A stretch of 64,000 nucleotides of DNA from Glacieibacterium frigidum (GTDB taxonomy: Bacteria; Pseudomonadota; Alphaproteobacteria; Sphingomonadales; Sphingomonadaceae): positions 1,397,501 to 1,461,500 of the forward strand of contig NZ_VJWA01000001.1 in NCBI RefSeq assembly GCF_007097155.1, read 5' to 3'. Of this stretch, positions 50,269-61,175 are shown one piece after another. Numbering within the stretch: the stretch's first letter is position 1; the number at the start of each line of letters is the position of its first letter. Under the pieces are notes generated by a model. That model was not told the origin of the DNA. It saw nothing but the letters and a program-made list of their open reading frames with translations, and made no database searches. A program made the position numbers and the translations under genes.

Positions 50269-51449
50269 CGCACGAACCGCGCGACCAGCTCGACGTGCGT
50301 CGACCAGCGGAACTGCCCGACCGGCCATAGCTGCTCCAGCCGGTAGCCGCCGCCCGTCAGCAGCGCGGCGTCGCGCGCGAAGGTGCTGGGGTTACACGAC
50401 ACCGCGACGATGCACGGCACCTTGGACTGCGCCAGCAGCGCGACCTGCGCCGCCGCGCCCGCACGCGGCGGATCGAACACCACCGTGTCGAAGCGGTCGA
50501 GCTCGAACACAGTCAGCGGATTGCGGAACAGGTCGCGGTGCTCGGTCAGCAGCAGGCGGCCGATCGCTGCAGCCTTGAGCGCGACCATTGCCGGCCCCGC
50601 CGCATCGGCCGCGAGCACGCGCGCGGCGTTCGAGAGCGGCAGTGCAAAGGTGCCGAGCCCCGCGAACAGGTCGGCGACCTTGCCCGCGCCGCGCGTCGCG
50701 CTTAGCACGGCGGCGACCAAAGCCGCCTCGCCGTCCTCGGTCGCCTGCAGAAAGGCGGCGGGCGGCAGCGCGACGTCGACTCCGCCCAGCCGCACCAGCG
50801 GGGCGCGGCGTTCGGCGATGGTCTCGACGCCGCCCTCGTTCTCGACCGACAGGCGCGCGAGGTCGTGGGCGTCGGCAAACGCCGTCAGCCGCTCGATGTC
50901 GCCGAGCTTCGTCGCCGCGACGTTCGACAGCAGCAGGTCAATGCCCGTCGTCGTCATCGTCAGCGTGACGCCCGCACCTTGGCCGTCCTTCAGCGCCGAC
51001 GACAGCAGGCCGCGCAAAGGCGCGACAAGCGCGAACAGGCCGGGCAGCAGGACATGGCATTCGCGGATATCGACGATGCGGTGGCTCGCTTCGGCATTGA
51101 AGCCCAGCACGAGCTGCCCGCCGCGCTTGACGCCGCGCAGGGACGCACGTCGACGACTGCGCGGCGGCGAGAGGTGGACAGGCATGACCTCGCCCGGGGT
51201 CACGCCGGCACCGCCGAGCGCATGGACGATGCGCGCCACCGCCCAGTCGGCATAGGCGGGATCGGCGACGTGCTGGAGCTGGCAGCCGCCGCACTCCGGG
51301 AAGTGACGGCACGGCGGGTCCTGGTGGTCGGGGCCGTGGACCAGCGTGCCGTCGTCGGCGAGCGTGTCGCCCGGCACGCCGAACGGCACGAAGCGCCCAT
51401 CGGCAGTGACGCCGTCGCCGCGCGCGCCGATGCGGATGACGGGACTCAT
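50265..51449 (-). CDS. RNA m5U methyltransferase (RlmD/TrmA superfamily)
   Basis: 394 residues. The [4Fe-4S] Cys cluster CRHFPECGGCQLQH and a fourth Cys in RECHVLLP match RlmD/RlmC-like enzymes, and SAM motif VADLFAGLGTFALPLSN, catalytic VSCNPSTFARDAA, and DTVVFDPPRAG follow. Predicted 5-methyluridine formation in 23S rRNA or tRNA. A short TRAM-like start (IRIGARGDGV) is visible. ATG at 51449 overlaps the nnr stop by four bases. Confidence 0.88.
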   Translation of the reverse strand: MSPVIRIGARGDGVTADGRFVPFGVPGDTLADDGTLVHGPDHQDPPCRHFPECGGCQLQHVADPAYADWAVARIVHALGGAGVTPGEVMPVHLSPPRSRRRASLRGVKRGGQLVLGFNAEASHRIVDIRECHVLLPGLFALVAPLRGLLSSALKDGQGAGVTLTMTTTGIDLLLSNVAATKLGDIERLTAFADAHDLARLSVENEGGVETIAERRAPLVRLGGVDVALPPAAFLQATEDGEAALVAAVLSATRGAGKVADLFAGLGTFALPLSNAARVLAADAAGPAMVALKAAAIGRLLLTEHRDLFRNPLTVFELDRFDTVVFDPPRAGAAAQVALLAQSKVPCIVAVSCNPSTFARDAALLTGGGYRLEQLWPVGQFRWSTHVELVARFVR

Positions 51450-52873
51450 AGCGCAGCCAGTGCAGCGGGAAGGAGCGCGTGCATCGCGTCCGCGGTCAGC
51501 CCGGGCCCGCCGCGCACCCCCAGGTCGCCGTGCAGCCAAACGCCCGCGCAGGCGGCGTCGAAGGAGTCGCGACCGCCCGCGAGCAGCCCGGCGATGATCC
51601 CCGCCAGCACGTCGCCCGATCCTGCGGTCGCCAGCCAGGGCGCGGCATGGGTGTTGATCCGCACGCGGCCATCGGGGGCGGCAATCACGGTGTCAGCAGC
51701 CTTGAGCACGACGACCGCGCCGGTCAGCGCGGCGGCGGTGCGCGCGCGGTCGATCCGGTTGCCGGGGCGGTCGCCGAACAGCCGCGCGAATTCGCCTTCG
51801 TGCGGGGTCAGCACGACCGGCCCGCGGACGGCCTTCGCGAGCCGCCCGGGATCGCCCGCGAAATGCGTGAAGGCGTCGCCGTCGAGGACCAGCGGCACGC
51901 CGCTCGCGAGGCTCCCGTCGATTAGCGCGGCGGCGCGCGCATGGGTGCCGAGTCCCGGTCCCGCGACCAGCGCACGAGGCCTGGCAGCCGAAATCAGCGC
52001 GGCGAGCGCCTCGGCATCGTCGACCCGGCGCAGCATCGGCGAGTCGAGCCGCGCGGCATTCTCGATCACGGCCGCACCCGGCACGCCCAGCGTCACGGCC
52101 CCGGCAAGGTGCAGCGCCGCCTGCGCACTCAGCCGCGCCGCACCGCCGCGTCCGACTCCGCCGCCCAGCACGATGACGTGTCCCCGCGTGTATTTGTGCG
52201 CATCGGCAGCGGGAGTGGGGAGGGGAGGGCGCAGGTTGTCCGTACAACTCGTGTCGAGCGGCCCCAGCCCGACATCTGCCACGACGATCCGCCCGCAGCG
52301 CGACCGCGCGGGCTCGAGCAGATGCGCGGGCTTGAGCGCGCCGAATGCCACCGTCAGATCGAACGCCGGAACCTCGCCGAGCAGCGCACCGTCGTCGCTG
52401 GCCGCCCCGCTCGGCAGGTCAAGCGCCACCGACGTCCGCGCCGCGCCGGCCAGTCGCGCCAGCGCCGCCGCCTCGGGAGCGGGCAGGGCACGCGTCAGCC
52501 CGGTGCCGTACAGCGCGTCGACGCACAGCGTGGCAGGCTCGGCATCGAAATATTCGACCGCCCCGTCCCACGCCGCAGCCGCCGCCCGCGCCGGGTCGGA
52601 ACGCGGCGGGCCGCTCGTCGCGACGCGCACCGCGACGCCCGCCGCCGCGAGCAGCCGCGCCACGACATAGCCGTCCCCGCCGTTATTGCCGGGTCCGCAC
52701 AGCACCACCGCCGACGACGGCGGATCGAACGCCAGGATCGCCGCGACCGTCGCCGCGCCGGCACGCTCCATCAGGTCGAGGGCCGGGGTGCCGGCGGCGA
52801 TCACGCGCGCCTCGGCCGCCCGCATTTCGGCGGCGGTCAGCACGGGTCGCGGATCGCAGCTTGTCAAAGTCAT
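51446..52873 (-). CDS. nnr: Bifunctional NAD(P)H-hydrate epimerase / dehydratase
   Basis: 475 residues with two domains: an N-terminal YjeF epimerase (about 10-215; CGPGNNGGDGYVVARLL, CVDALYGTGL, VALDLPSG) and a C-terminal ribokinase-like dehydratase (about 230-470; HVIVLGGGVGRGGAARLS, ALVAGPGLG, LTPHEGEFARLFG, WLATAGSGDVLAGIIAGLL). It repairs NADHX and NADPHX. ATG at 52873 (MTLTSCDPRP). It is divergent from the small lipoprotein gene. Confidence 0.95.
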   Translation of the reverse strand: MTLTSCDPRPVLTAAEMRAAEARVIAAGTPALDLMERAGAATVAAILAFDPPSSAVVLCGPGNNGGDGYVVARLLAAAGVAVRVATSGPPRSDPARAAAAAWDGAVEYFDAEPATLCVDALYGTGLTRALPAPEAAALARLAGAARTSVALDLPSGAASDDGALLGEVPAFDLTVAFGALKPAHLLEPARSRCGRIVVADVGLGPLDTSCTDNLRPPLPTPAADAHKYTRGHVIVLGGGVGRGGAARLSAQAALHLAGAVTLGVPGAAVIENAARLDSPMLRRVDDAEALAALISAARPRALVAGPGLGTHARAAALIDGSLASGVPLVLDGDAFTHFAGDPGRLAKAVRGPVVLTPHEGEFARLFGDRPGNRIDRARTAAALTGAVVVLKAADTVIAAPDGRVRINTHAAPWLATAGSGDVLAGIIAGLLAGGRDSFDAACAGVWLHGDLGVRGGPGLTADAMHALLPAALAAL

Positions 52874-52897
52874 GGCGTCCTGTAACTGGCAGCCGCG

Positions 52898-53128
52898 ATG
52901 ATGCGTAACCTGTTTCTGCTGGCCGGCACCGCACTGGGCCTCGCGGCGTGCGCCCCGTCGCCACTCTACGTCGGCCAGCCCTACAAGCGCGGCACCCCCG
53001 GCGAAGTCCCCCGCGACGGCACCGGCGAACCCTTGTGGGACGCGATCCAGCCTGCGCCGCCGACCGCCGCACCGCGCGTCATGCCGCCCGCGCCGGGTAT
53101 CCCGATCACGCCGGTCTCGCCCTACTGA
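52898..53128 (+). CDS. Small lipoprotein, function unknown
   Basis: 76 residues with a lipobox LGLAAC (Cys18), so the mature protein is a lipid-anchored, Pro-rich peptide of about 58 residues (YVGQPYKRGTPGEVPRDG, PPAPGIPITPVSPY). No family recognised. It lies in the gap between divergent nnr and overlaps the convergent PagL-like gene by seven bases. Confidence 0.72.
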   Translation: MMRNLFLLAGTALGLAACAPSPLYVGQPYKRGTPGEVPRDGTGEPLWDAIQPAPPTAAPRVMPPAPGIPITPVSPY

Positions 53129-53751
53129 CGCCGGCCAAGCGCGCGGACCAGCCGGATCCCGACGCTGTTGATCCCCGGGTTCTGCTTCGAAAAGACCTGG
53201 GCGTGGCTGAAATGTTCGAAGGCCGCCTCGACCGCCCAGCGCTGGTTCAGCCGCACCCCGATCGATAGGTTGGGGTTGAACAGCACGCGTGATCCGAACG
53301 AGGTCCGCTCGATGTAGAGGTCGAAGCGCCGGGCTGCCTCCGCCGCCGACAGCCCGGAAGCGAACGGGTCGGGGGTGAAGCGATAGCCGTCGTGGACCGT
53401 CAGGCCGATGCCGATCTGCCCGTAGATGCGATCGTTCAACACGTGTTGCCGCCACTCGGCGCCGACGCTGGCGAAGCTCGTGCGCCCCTCGGTATTGACC
53501 TGCAGCCGCGCAGTCAGGCGGGGCTTGAGCGCCTTGGTCAGCGGCGCGCTGCGATAGACCAGTTGGATGTCGGCGCTGCCGCGCTCCTCCTCGCCTTGGT
53601 AAATGAAGCCCGGCGGCGGGTCGTCGCGGAACGGCTTGCGGATCGCGTGATCGAGAACACCGATAGCGATCTCGGGACCAGCGACCTGTGCCGCCGTCGG
53701 GAAGGCCGCGAGCGCCAGGGCTGCGGTCATAACGCACTTTACGCGGTACAT
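53122..53751 (-). CDS. PagL-like lipid A 3-O-deacylase
   Basis: 209 residues with a signal peptide (ALALAAFPTAAQ). The C-terminal signature FEHFSHAQVFSKQNPGIN contains the His180-x-Ser182 pair and the downstream N-G that define outer-membrane PagL enzymes; alternating amphipathic strands fit an eight-stranded barrel. It would remove the 3-hydroxyacyl chain from the lipid A position 3. In sphingomonads, which lack LPS and use glycosphingolipids, the substrate is uncertain. Confidence 0.82.
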   Translation of the reverse strand: MYRVKCVMTAALALAAFPTAAQVAGPEIAIGVLDHAIRKPFRDDPPPGFIYQGEEERGSADIQLVYRSAPLTKALKPRLTARLQVNTEGRTSFASVGAEWRQHVLNDRIYGQIGIGLTVHDGYRFTPDPFASGLSAAEAARRFDLYIERTSFGSRVLFNPNLSIGVRLNQRWAVEAAFEHFSHAQVFSKQNPGINSVGIRLVRALGRRQ

Positions 53752-53763
53752 GAACTCAGATCC

Positions 53764-55476
53764 CTAGATATCGGCGTACATGTGGCGCTCGGCCTTCGCG
53801 CCAGGATGCGTCAGCGCACCAAGCGACGCCGGGCCGACGGTCTGGGCATAGCGGTACAGCGCCCCCGACTGGTAGGCGTTGACGCGCGGCTGCCACGCCA
53901 CCCGGCGCAGCTCGAGCTCGTCGTCGCTGACCAGCAGATCGATCGTTCCCGCCTCGGCGTCGATGGACACGACGTCGCCATCCTGGACCAGCGCGATCGG
54001 GCCGCCGTCGGCCGCTTCGGGCCCGACATGGCCGATGCAGAAGCCGCGGGTGGCGCCCGAGAAGCGGCCGTCGGTGATCAGCGCGACGTGCTCGCCCAGC
54101 CCCAGGCCGTACAGCGCGGCGGTGGTCGACAGCATCTCGCGCATGCCGGGGCCGCCCTTGGGGCCTTCGTAACGGATGATGACGACCTCGCCCTTCTGGA
54201 TCAGCCGCGCCTCGACCGCCGCGAAACAGTCCTCCTCGCAGTCGAACACCCGCGCCGGCCCCTCGAATTGCAGGCGGTGGAGGCCCGCGACCTTGACGAT
54301 CGCCCCGTCGGGGGCGAGCGAGCCGCGCAGGCCCACGACGCCGCCGGTCGGGCTGATCGGGTCGCTCACCGGGCGGATGACCTTGTTCTCCACCCACTCG
54401 ATTTCGCTCAGGTTCTCGGCGAGGGTCTTGCCGGTAACCGTCATGCAGTCGCCGTGCAGGAAGCCGCCGTCGAGCAGGGTGCGCATCACCATGTAGATCC
54501 CGCCCGCGTCGTACAGGTCGCGCGCGACGTAACGGCCGCCGGGCTTGAGGTCGGTGATGTACGGCGTGCGCTTGAAGATCTCGGCGACGTCGAACAGCGT
54601 GAAGTCGATCCCCGCCTCGCTCGCCATCGCGGGCAAGTGTAGCGCGGCGTTGGTCGAGCCTCCCGTCGCCGCCACCACGGTCGCGGCATTTTCGAAGGCT
54701 TCGCGCGTGCAGATGTCACGCGGACGGATATTCTTCGCCAGGCAGTCCATCACCGCCGCGCCCGCCGCGACAGCGATCTCCCCGCGCCCGGCATAGGGGG
54801 CGGGCATCATGTTGGACGACGGCAGCGACAGCCCGATGGCCTCGGCGACGCACGCCATGGTGTTCGCGGTGAACTGCCCGCCGCATGCGCCGTGGCCGGG
54901 GCAGGCGACCTTTTCCAGCGCGGTCAGCCGCGCCAGCGGGCAGGCACCGGCGGCATACTGGCCGACTGCCTCGAACACGTCGACGACGGTCACGTCCTTG
55001 TCCTCGAAGCGTCCCGGCAGGATCGACCCGCCATAGACGAATACGCTGGGCACGTTGAGGCGCAGCATCGCCATCATCATGCCGGGCAGGCTCTTGTCGC
55101 AGCCTGCGAAGCCGACCAGCGCGTCATAGCTGTGGCCGCGGACGCTCAGTTCGATCGAGTCGGCGATGACCTCGCGGCTGACGAGGGACGACTTCATGCC
55201 CTGGTGGCCCATCGCAATGCCGTCGGTGACCGTAATCGTGTTAAACCGCCGCGGCGTGCCCCCGCCAGCGATCACGCCCTCGCGGCAGGCATCGGCCTGC
55301 GCGTCGAGAGTGGTGTTGCACGGGGCGCTGTCGTTGCCCGCCGAGACGACGCCGACGAAGGGCTTGGCGATGTCCTCGGCGGTCAGGCCCATCGCGTAGT
55401 AATAGCTGCGGTGCGGCGCGCGCTCCGGCCCGACGGTGACGTGGCGGCTCGGCAGGCGGGACTTGTCGAACGTCAT
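53764..55476 (-). CDS. ilvD: Dihydroxy-acid dehydratase
   Basis: 570-residue IlvD/Edd enzyme that dehydrates dihydroxyisovalerate and dihydroxymethylvalerate in valine, isoleucine and leucine synthesis. Fe-S ligands are in [23 protein letters not shown] and [18 protein letters not shown]-like context. [12 protein letters not shown] and the C-terminal [19 protein letters not shown] are intact. ATG at 55476 ([10 protein letters not shown]). No other ilv genes are adjacent. Confidence 0.95.
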   Translation of the reverse strand: MTFDKSRLPSRHVTVGPERAPHRSYYYAMGLTAEDIAKPFVGVVSAGNDSAPCNTTLDAQADACREGVIAGGGTPRRFNTITVTDGIAMGHQGMKSSLVSREVIADSIELSVRGHSYDALVGFAGCDKSLPGMMMAMLRLNVPSVFVYGGSILPGRFEDKDVTVVDVFEAVGQYAAGACPLARLTALEKVACPGHGACGGQFTANTMACVAEAIGLSLPSSNMMPAPYAGRGEIAVAAGAAVMDCLAKNIRPRDICTREAFENAATVVAATGGSTNAALHLPAMASEAGIDFTLFDVAEIFKRTPYITDLKPGGRYVARDLYDAGGIYMVMRTLLDGGFLHGDCMTVTGKTLAENLSEIEWVENKVIRPVSDPISPTGGVVGLRGSLAPDGAIVKVAGLHRLQFEGPARVFDCEEDCFAAVEARLIQKGEVVIIRYEGPKGGPGMREMLSTTAALYGLGLGEHVALITDGRFSGATRGFCIGHVGPEAADGGPIALVQDGDVVSIDAEAGTIDLLVSDDELELRRVAWQPRVNAYQSGALYRYAQTVGPASLGALTHPGAKAERHMYADI

Positions 55477-55559
55477 CACGGGGCTCCCCTTCGGCGCGCC
55501 TAGTGGCGGGGGAGGGGGTCGCGGGTCAAGTTCTCGCTGGTCCCGGTGCTGACGCGCCA

Positions 55560-56342
55560 CTAGATCGCGATTGCGGTGCTAGCCGGCCAGTGGACGGGGG
55601 CGAGGCTGCGGAAGCCAGGCCGGGCAAAGACGTGGCCCTGGATGTAGCGCACGCCGATCTGCCGCAGCACGTCGAGCTCGGCCACGGTCTCGACGCCTTC
55701 GCCGATCACCACGATGCCGAGCTCGGCGCACATGCGGACGACGTGCGCGACGATGGTGCGCTTGACGCTGCTGGCGGCAATGCCCTGCATCAGCGCCATG
55801 TCGAGCTTGATGATATCGGGCTGGATCGCCGCGAGCAGCGCCAGACCCGCATGGCCCGCGCCGAAATCGTCGAGCGCGGTGGCGAAGCCCATCTTGCGGT
55901 ACGCTGCGACGATGTTCGCGACGTGTGCCGGATCGGGCATCTGCTCGTTCTCGGTGAACTCGAAGATCAGCCGGTCGGTCGGAAAGCCGGTCGCCGTGGC
56001 GGTGGCGAGCGTCAACTGGATGCACGCGATCGGTGAATAGACCGCGTTGGGCAGGAAGTTAATCGACAGCTTAGCATCGTCGTCGAGGATGCCGGCCGCG
56101 ACCGCACCCCGGATGGCGGCGACGCGGCACTTTTGGTCGAACGCATAGCGGTTTTCGGCGCTGACCTGCGACAGGACGCCCTGCGCGCTTTCGCCGTTCG
56201 GGCCGCGGACCAGCGCCTCATAGGCGTAGACGCGCTCAAGGCTGACATCGACGATCGGCTGGAACGCCATGGCAAGATCGGGCGCGAAGCTCTCGCCGTC
56301 GCGGCATCCGGGGCAAGGCCGCGGCGGCTTGATCATCTCCAT
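55560..56342 (-). CDS. EAL-domain cyclic-di-GMP phosphodiesterase-like protein
   Basis: 260 residues, a stand-alone EAL domain without GGDEF. Motifs: YEALVRG (E of EAL), [35 protein letters not shown] and [10 protein letters not shown]; these metal and loop-6 residues suggest activity. A CxxC-like pair [13 protein letters not shown] at the N-terminus could bind a metal or be redox active. The start at 56342 is preferred. It is divergent from thiD with about 220 bases between, in which no clear site is seen. Confidence 0.88.
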   Translation of the reverse strand: MEMIKPPRPCPGCRDGESFAPDLAMAFQPIVDVSLERVYAYEALVRGPNGESAQGVLSQVSAENRYAFDQKCRVAAIRGAVAAGILDDDAKLSINFLPNAVYSPIACIQLTLATATATGFPTDRLIFEFTENEQMPDPAHVANIVAAYRKMGFATALDDFGAGHAGLALLAAIQPDIIKLDMALMQGIAASSVKRTIVAHVVRMCAELGIVVIGEGVETVAELDVLRQIGVRYIQGHVFARPGFRSLAPVHWPASTAIAI

Positions 56343-56563
56343 GGCTGCATCACCCGGTAAGCACAGTCTCGATCGACGGCGCATGATCGTCCGCGGCTGT
56401 CGGGGTAGCCATACGGTATTGCCCCCGTGCCGATCGATGCGGACGTCCGAAGCTGGTCAATCAACCCTCGCGATTTCGGCGGATCAGAGTATTCGACCAG
56501 AGACTTGCACAGCTTCAATCGGACCAGGATGATCTACATCAAGCTCAGCGACCGGCGCGCGGC

Positions 56564-57337
56564 ATGATCCCGCGGGTATTGATCGTCGCCGGGTCGGACT
56601 CATCGGGCGGGGCGGGCATCCAGGCCGACCTGCGCACCGTCCAGGCGCTCGGCGGCTATGGGATGACTGCGGTGACGGCGATCACCGTGCAGAACACGCT
56701 CGGCGTCACGGGTGTGCACGGCGTGCCGGCGGCGATGGTCGCCGATCAGATGCGCGCGTGCCTCGACGACATCGGCGCCGATGCGATCAAGATCGGCATG
56801 CTGGGGTCGGCGGAGATCATCCGCGCGGTAGGCGACGTGCTGGCGGGGGTCGGCGTGCCCGTGGTGCTCGATCCGGTGATGGTCGCCAAGGGCGGCGCGG
56901 CATTGCTCGACGAGGATGCAGTGGGCGCGATGGCGGGGCTGCTGCGGCTGGCCAGCGTCGTCACCCCGAACACCCCCGAACTCGTCGCGCTGACCGGCGT
57001 TGAGGTCGAGGATGAGGCCGATGTCGTGCTGGCGGCGCAGGAACTGCTGGGACAGGGCGCGCGCGCCGTGTTCGCCAAGGGCGGGCATCTCGAGGGGGAC
57101 GAGATCGCCGACTGGCTGGTGACGCCGCTCGCGCAGGTACGGATGACGTCGACGCGCATCGACACGCGGCACACGCATGGGACCGGGTGCACGCTGGCGT
57201 CGGTGCTGGCGGTCGGGCTGGCGCGCGGATTGCCGCTCGAACAGGCGGCGCGCGAGGCGCGGGACTATGTACACGCGGCGATCTTGGCGGCACCGGGCTT
57301 TGGGCAGGGGCATGGGCCACTAGGCATCCCGAAGTGA
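56564..57337 (+). CDS. thiD: Hydroxymethylpyrimidine/phosphomethylpyrimidine kinase
   Basis: 257-residue ribokinase-fold enzyme of thiamin synthesis that phosphorylates HMP and HMP-P. Marks: IVAGSDSSGGAGIQADLRT at the start and HTHGTGCTLASVLAVGLARG near the end. No thiamin riboswitch is apparent upstream. The stop overlaps the rnhB GTG by three bases. Confidence 0.94.
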   Translation: MIPRVLIVAGSDSSGGAGIQADLRTVQALGGYGMTAVTAITVQNTLGVTGVHGVPAAMVADQMRACLDDIGADAIKIGMLGSAEIIRAVGDVLAGVGVPVVLDPVMVAKGGAALLDEDAVGAMAGLLRLASVVTPNTPELVALTGVEVEDEADVVLAAQELLGQGARAVFAKGGHLEGDEIADWLVTPLAQVRMTSTRIDTRHTHGTGCTLASVLAVGLARGLPLEQAAREARDYVHAAILAAPGFGQGHGPLGIPK

Positions 57338-57961
57338 AGGGTCCGACGTATCGCCGCGAGAAGAAGCATGGCGGGCGCGTTGCCGGCGTCGACGAGGCGG
57401 GGCGCGGGCCCTGGGCCGGGCCGGTGGTCGCCGCCGCGGTGGTGCTCGACCCGAAGTGCATCCCGAAGGGGCTCAACGATTCGAAGCAGTTGACGCACGA
57501 GCGCCGCGAGGCGCTGTGGGCGATGCTCGTCGACTGCGCGCAATTCGGGGTGGGCATCGCGTCGGTCGCGGAAATCGACGAGATCAACATCCACTGGGCG
57601 ACGATGCTGGCGATGGAGCGTGCGGTCGCCGCACTCCCGACCGATCCCGACCATGTCCTGATCGACGGCAACCGCAAGCCGCGCTGGACGCGCAGCACCG
57701 AGACCCTCGTGTCGGGCGACGCGCTGTGCGTCTCGATCGCTGCCGCCTCGATCATCGCCAAGGTGACCCGCGACCGCATGATGATCGAGCTGGCGGGTGC
57801 GCACGACGGCTATGGCTGGGCGACCAACAAGGGCTATGGCACCGCCGAGCACGCCAACGGTCTGCGCACGCTGGGACCATGCGCGCATCATCGCCAGAGC
57901 TTCTGGCCGGTACGCGAGTGGCGCACCCTCGAACCGCGCAAGTTCGGAAAAGCCGCGGCGT

Positions 57962-57963
<2 letters not shown>
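57334..57963 (+). CDS. rnhB: Ribonuclease HII
   Basis: 209 residues from a GTG inside the thiD stop (GTGA). The acidic triad is in AGVDEAGRGPWAGPVVAAAV (Asp, Glu), VLIDGN (Asp) and AAASIIAKVTRDRMM (Asp). It removes misincorporated ribonucleotides and RNA primers from DNA. The C-terminal H-H-R-Q-S-F-W-P stretch is usual. The pairing with ccrM downstream is common in alphaproteobacteria. Confidence 0.95.
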
Positions 57964-59220
<1,257 letters not shown>

Positions 59221-59238
59221 CCGCCGCACTACAGTTCC

Positions 59239-61107
59239 ATGAAATCATTGCTTATCGCGGCGCTGTTCGCCGCTCCCGCCGCCGCCCAGACCCCGGTCAT
59301 GCAGCCCGACATCACGGGCGCGAAGTTCGCCTTCCCGGCTGCGGTGCGCGACCACGAGCGCCGCGAGATCATGATCCCGATGCGCGACGGGGTGAAGCTG
59401 TACACCGTCATCGTCGTGCCCGCCGGTGCGAAGCGTGCGCCGATCCTGCTGACGCGCACGCCCTACAACGCCGGCAAGGCGACCAGCCGCACCGCGTCGG
59501 GAAAGATCGAGGCGATCCTGCCCGTCGCCGATACCGAGTTCGTCCGCGACGGCTATATCCGTGTCTATCAGGACGTCCGCGGCAAGTATAAGTCGGAAGG
59601 CGATTACGTCGTGAACCGGCCCCTGCGCGGGCCGCTGAACGCCACCGCGGTCGATCACGCGACCGACGCGTACGACACGATCGACTGGCTGGTGAAGAAC
59701 GTCCCCGAGAGCAACGGCCGCGTCGGCATCACCGGATCCTCCTACCCCGGCTTCACCTCGCTGATGGCGCTGATCGATCCGCACCCGGCGCTGAAGGCCG
59801 CGGTGCCGCAGAGCCCGATGGTCGACGGCTGGATGGGCGACGACTGGTTCCACAACGGCGCCTTCCGCCAGACGATGGTCGACTGGATCGCCGGCCAGAC
59901 CGCGACCAGGGCTGACGACACGCTGATCCCGACCGGCATCGACGACAGCTATGCGCGCTTCCTGCCCTATTCGGCGGGTGATTACGTCCGCCGATACGGG
60001 CTCGATGCGTTGCCCTTCATGCGCAAGCTGATGGAGCACCCTGCCTACGACGCCTATTGGCAGGGACAGGCGGTCGACAAGCTGCTCGCCGGCCGCCAGA
60101 TGACGGTGCCGACGATGCTCGTCACCGGGCAGTGGGACCAGGAGGACAGCTACGGCGCCCCCGCCGTGTGGAACGCGCTGCAGGCGAAGGCGGGCGACAA
60201 GCTCCACCTCGTCATCGGTCCGTGGCGGCACAGCCAGGTCAATTACGACGCGACCAACCTGGGGCCGCTGAAATACCCTGAGGATACCGCGCTGGCGTTC
60301 CGCACGCGTACGATGAAGCCGTTCCTCGACAAATATCTGAAGGACGAGCCGCCCGCCGCCGACATCCCGCGCGTGTTGACCTATCAGACCGGCGCGAACC
60401 AGTGGCAGCGCAGCACGCAATGGCCGCCCGTCGACGCCACGCCGACGCCGATCTACCTCGGCCCGAAGTTCACGCTGACCTTCGACAAGCCGGCCGCCGG
60501 CGCCGACGCCTATGTCTCCGACCCCGCCAAGCCGGTGCCCTTCGTGCCGCGTCCCGGCAATGCCGACGACGGTCAGGTCTGGCGGCCGTGGCTGGTCAGC
60601 GACCAGCGCAACGTCTCGACGCGCACCGACGTGCTGACCTACGTCACCGAGCCGCTGACCAAAGCGGTCCATATCGCCGGCGCACCGCTCGTCGAGCTGC
60701 ACGCTGCGACCAGCGGCACCGACAGCGACTGGGTCGTCAAGCTGATCGACGTCTACCCCGACGAGAACATCGAGCAGGTCGAGATGAGCGGCTATCAGCT
60801 GGGTGTAGGCATGGAGATCTTCCGCGGCCGCTATCGCAACAGCTTCGAGAAGCCGAGCGCGATCCCCGCGAACAAGGTCCAACGCTACAAGTTCGCGCTG
60901 CCCAATGCCAACCACCGCTTCCTGCCGGGCCACCGCATCATGGTGCAGATCCAGTCGAGCTGGTTCCCGCTCTACGACCGCAACCCGCAGAAGTTCGTGC
61001 CCAACATCTTCCACGCCAAGCCGGCGGATTATATCGCGGCGACGCAGCGGGTGTCGCGCGGCGGGTCGGCGGCGACCGCCATCATCTTGCCCGTCGTGCC
61101 GGACTGA
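59239..61107 (+). CDS. CocE/NonD-family hydrolase (X-Pro dipeptidyl-peptidase-like, S15)
   Basis: 622 residues with signal peptide MKSLLIAALFAAPAAAQ. Alpha/beta hydrolase core with nucleophile Ser168 in GITGSSYPGF and IPMRDGVKLYTVIVVP near the start. A cap region and a C-terminal jelly-roll (APLVELHAATSGTDSDWVVK, AKPVPFVPRPGN) belong to the CocE pattern. Members hydrolyse alpha-amino esters or peptides and some beta-lactams (as GAA). It starts 18 bases after the ccrM stop and could be read through. Confidence 0.9.
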   Translation: MKSLLIAALFAAPAAAQTPVMQPDITGAKFAFPAAVRDHERREIMIPMRDGVKLYTVIVVPAGAKRAPILLTRTPYNAGKATSRTASGKIEAILPVADTEFVRDGYIRVYQDVRGKYKSEGDYVVNRPLRGPLNATAVDHATDAYDTIDWLVKNVPESNGRVGITGSSYPGFTSLMALIDPHPALKAAVPQSPMVDGWMGDDWFHNGAFRQTMVDWIAGQTATRADDTLIPTGIDDSYARFLPYSAGDYVRRYGLDALPFMRKLMEHPAYDAYWQGQAVDKLLAGRQMTVPTMLVTGQWDQEDSYGAPAVWNALQAKAGDKLHLVIGPWRHSQVNYDATNLGPLKYPEDTALAFRTRTMKPFLDKYLKDEPPAADIPRVLTYQTGANQWQRSTQWPPVDATPTPIYLGPKFTLTFDKPAAGADAYVSDPAKPVPFVPRPGNADDGQVWRPWLVSDQRNVSTRTDVLTYVTEPLTKAVHIAGAPLVELHAATSGTDSDWVVKLIDVYPDENIEQVEMSGYQLGVGMEIFRGRYRNSFEKPSAIPANKVQRYKFALPNANHRFLPGHRIMVQIQSSWFPLYDRNPQKFVPNIFHAKPADYIAATQRVSRGGSAATAIILPVVPD

Positions 61108-61127
61108 CTGTCCTATATTGCTAGCAC
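61104..61127 (+). promoter_or_regulatory. Candidate promoter of the M13 peptidase gene
   Basis: GCTAGCAC at 61120-61127 matches the alphaproteobacterial -10 consensus GCTANAWC in seven of eight positions; CTGACTG at 61104-61110 is a partial -35 at nine bases. It lies 48 bases before the ATG at 61176. Confidence 0.35.
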
Positions 61128-61175
61128 GGTACCTGCACGTTAAACAGCCGCACAATCTTTTCCGGAGAGTTCTCG

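Noticed and set aside
56343-56563. Thiamin (TPP) riboswitch ahead of thiD
   Set aside because: No CUGAGA / ACCUGA-like conserved core is visible in the 220-base gap.
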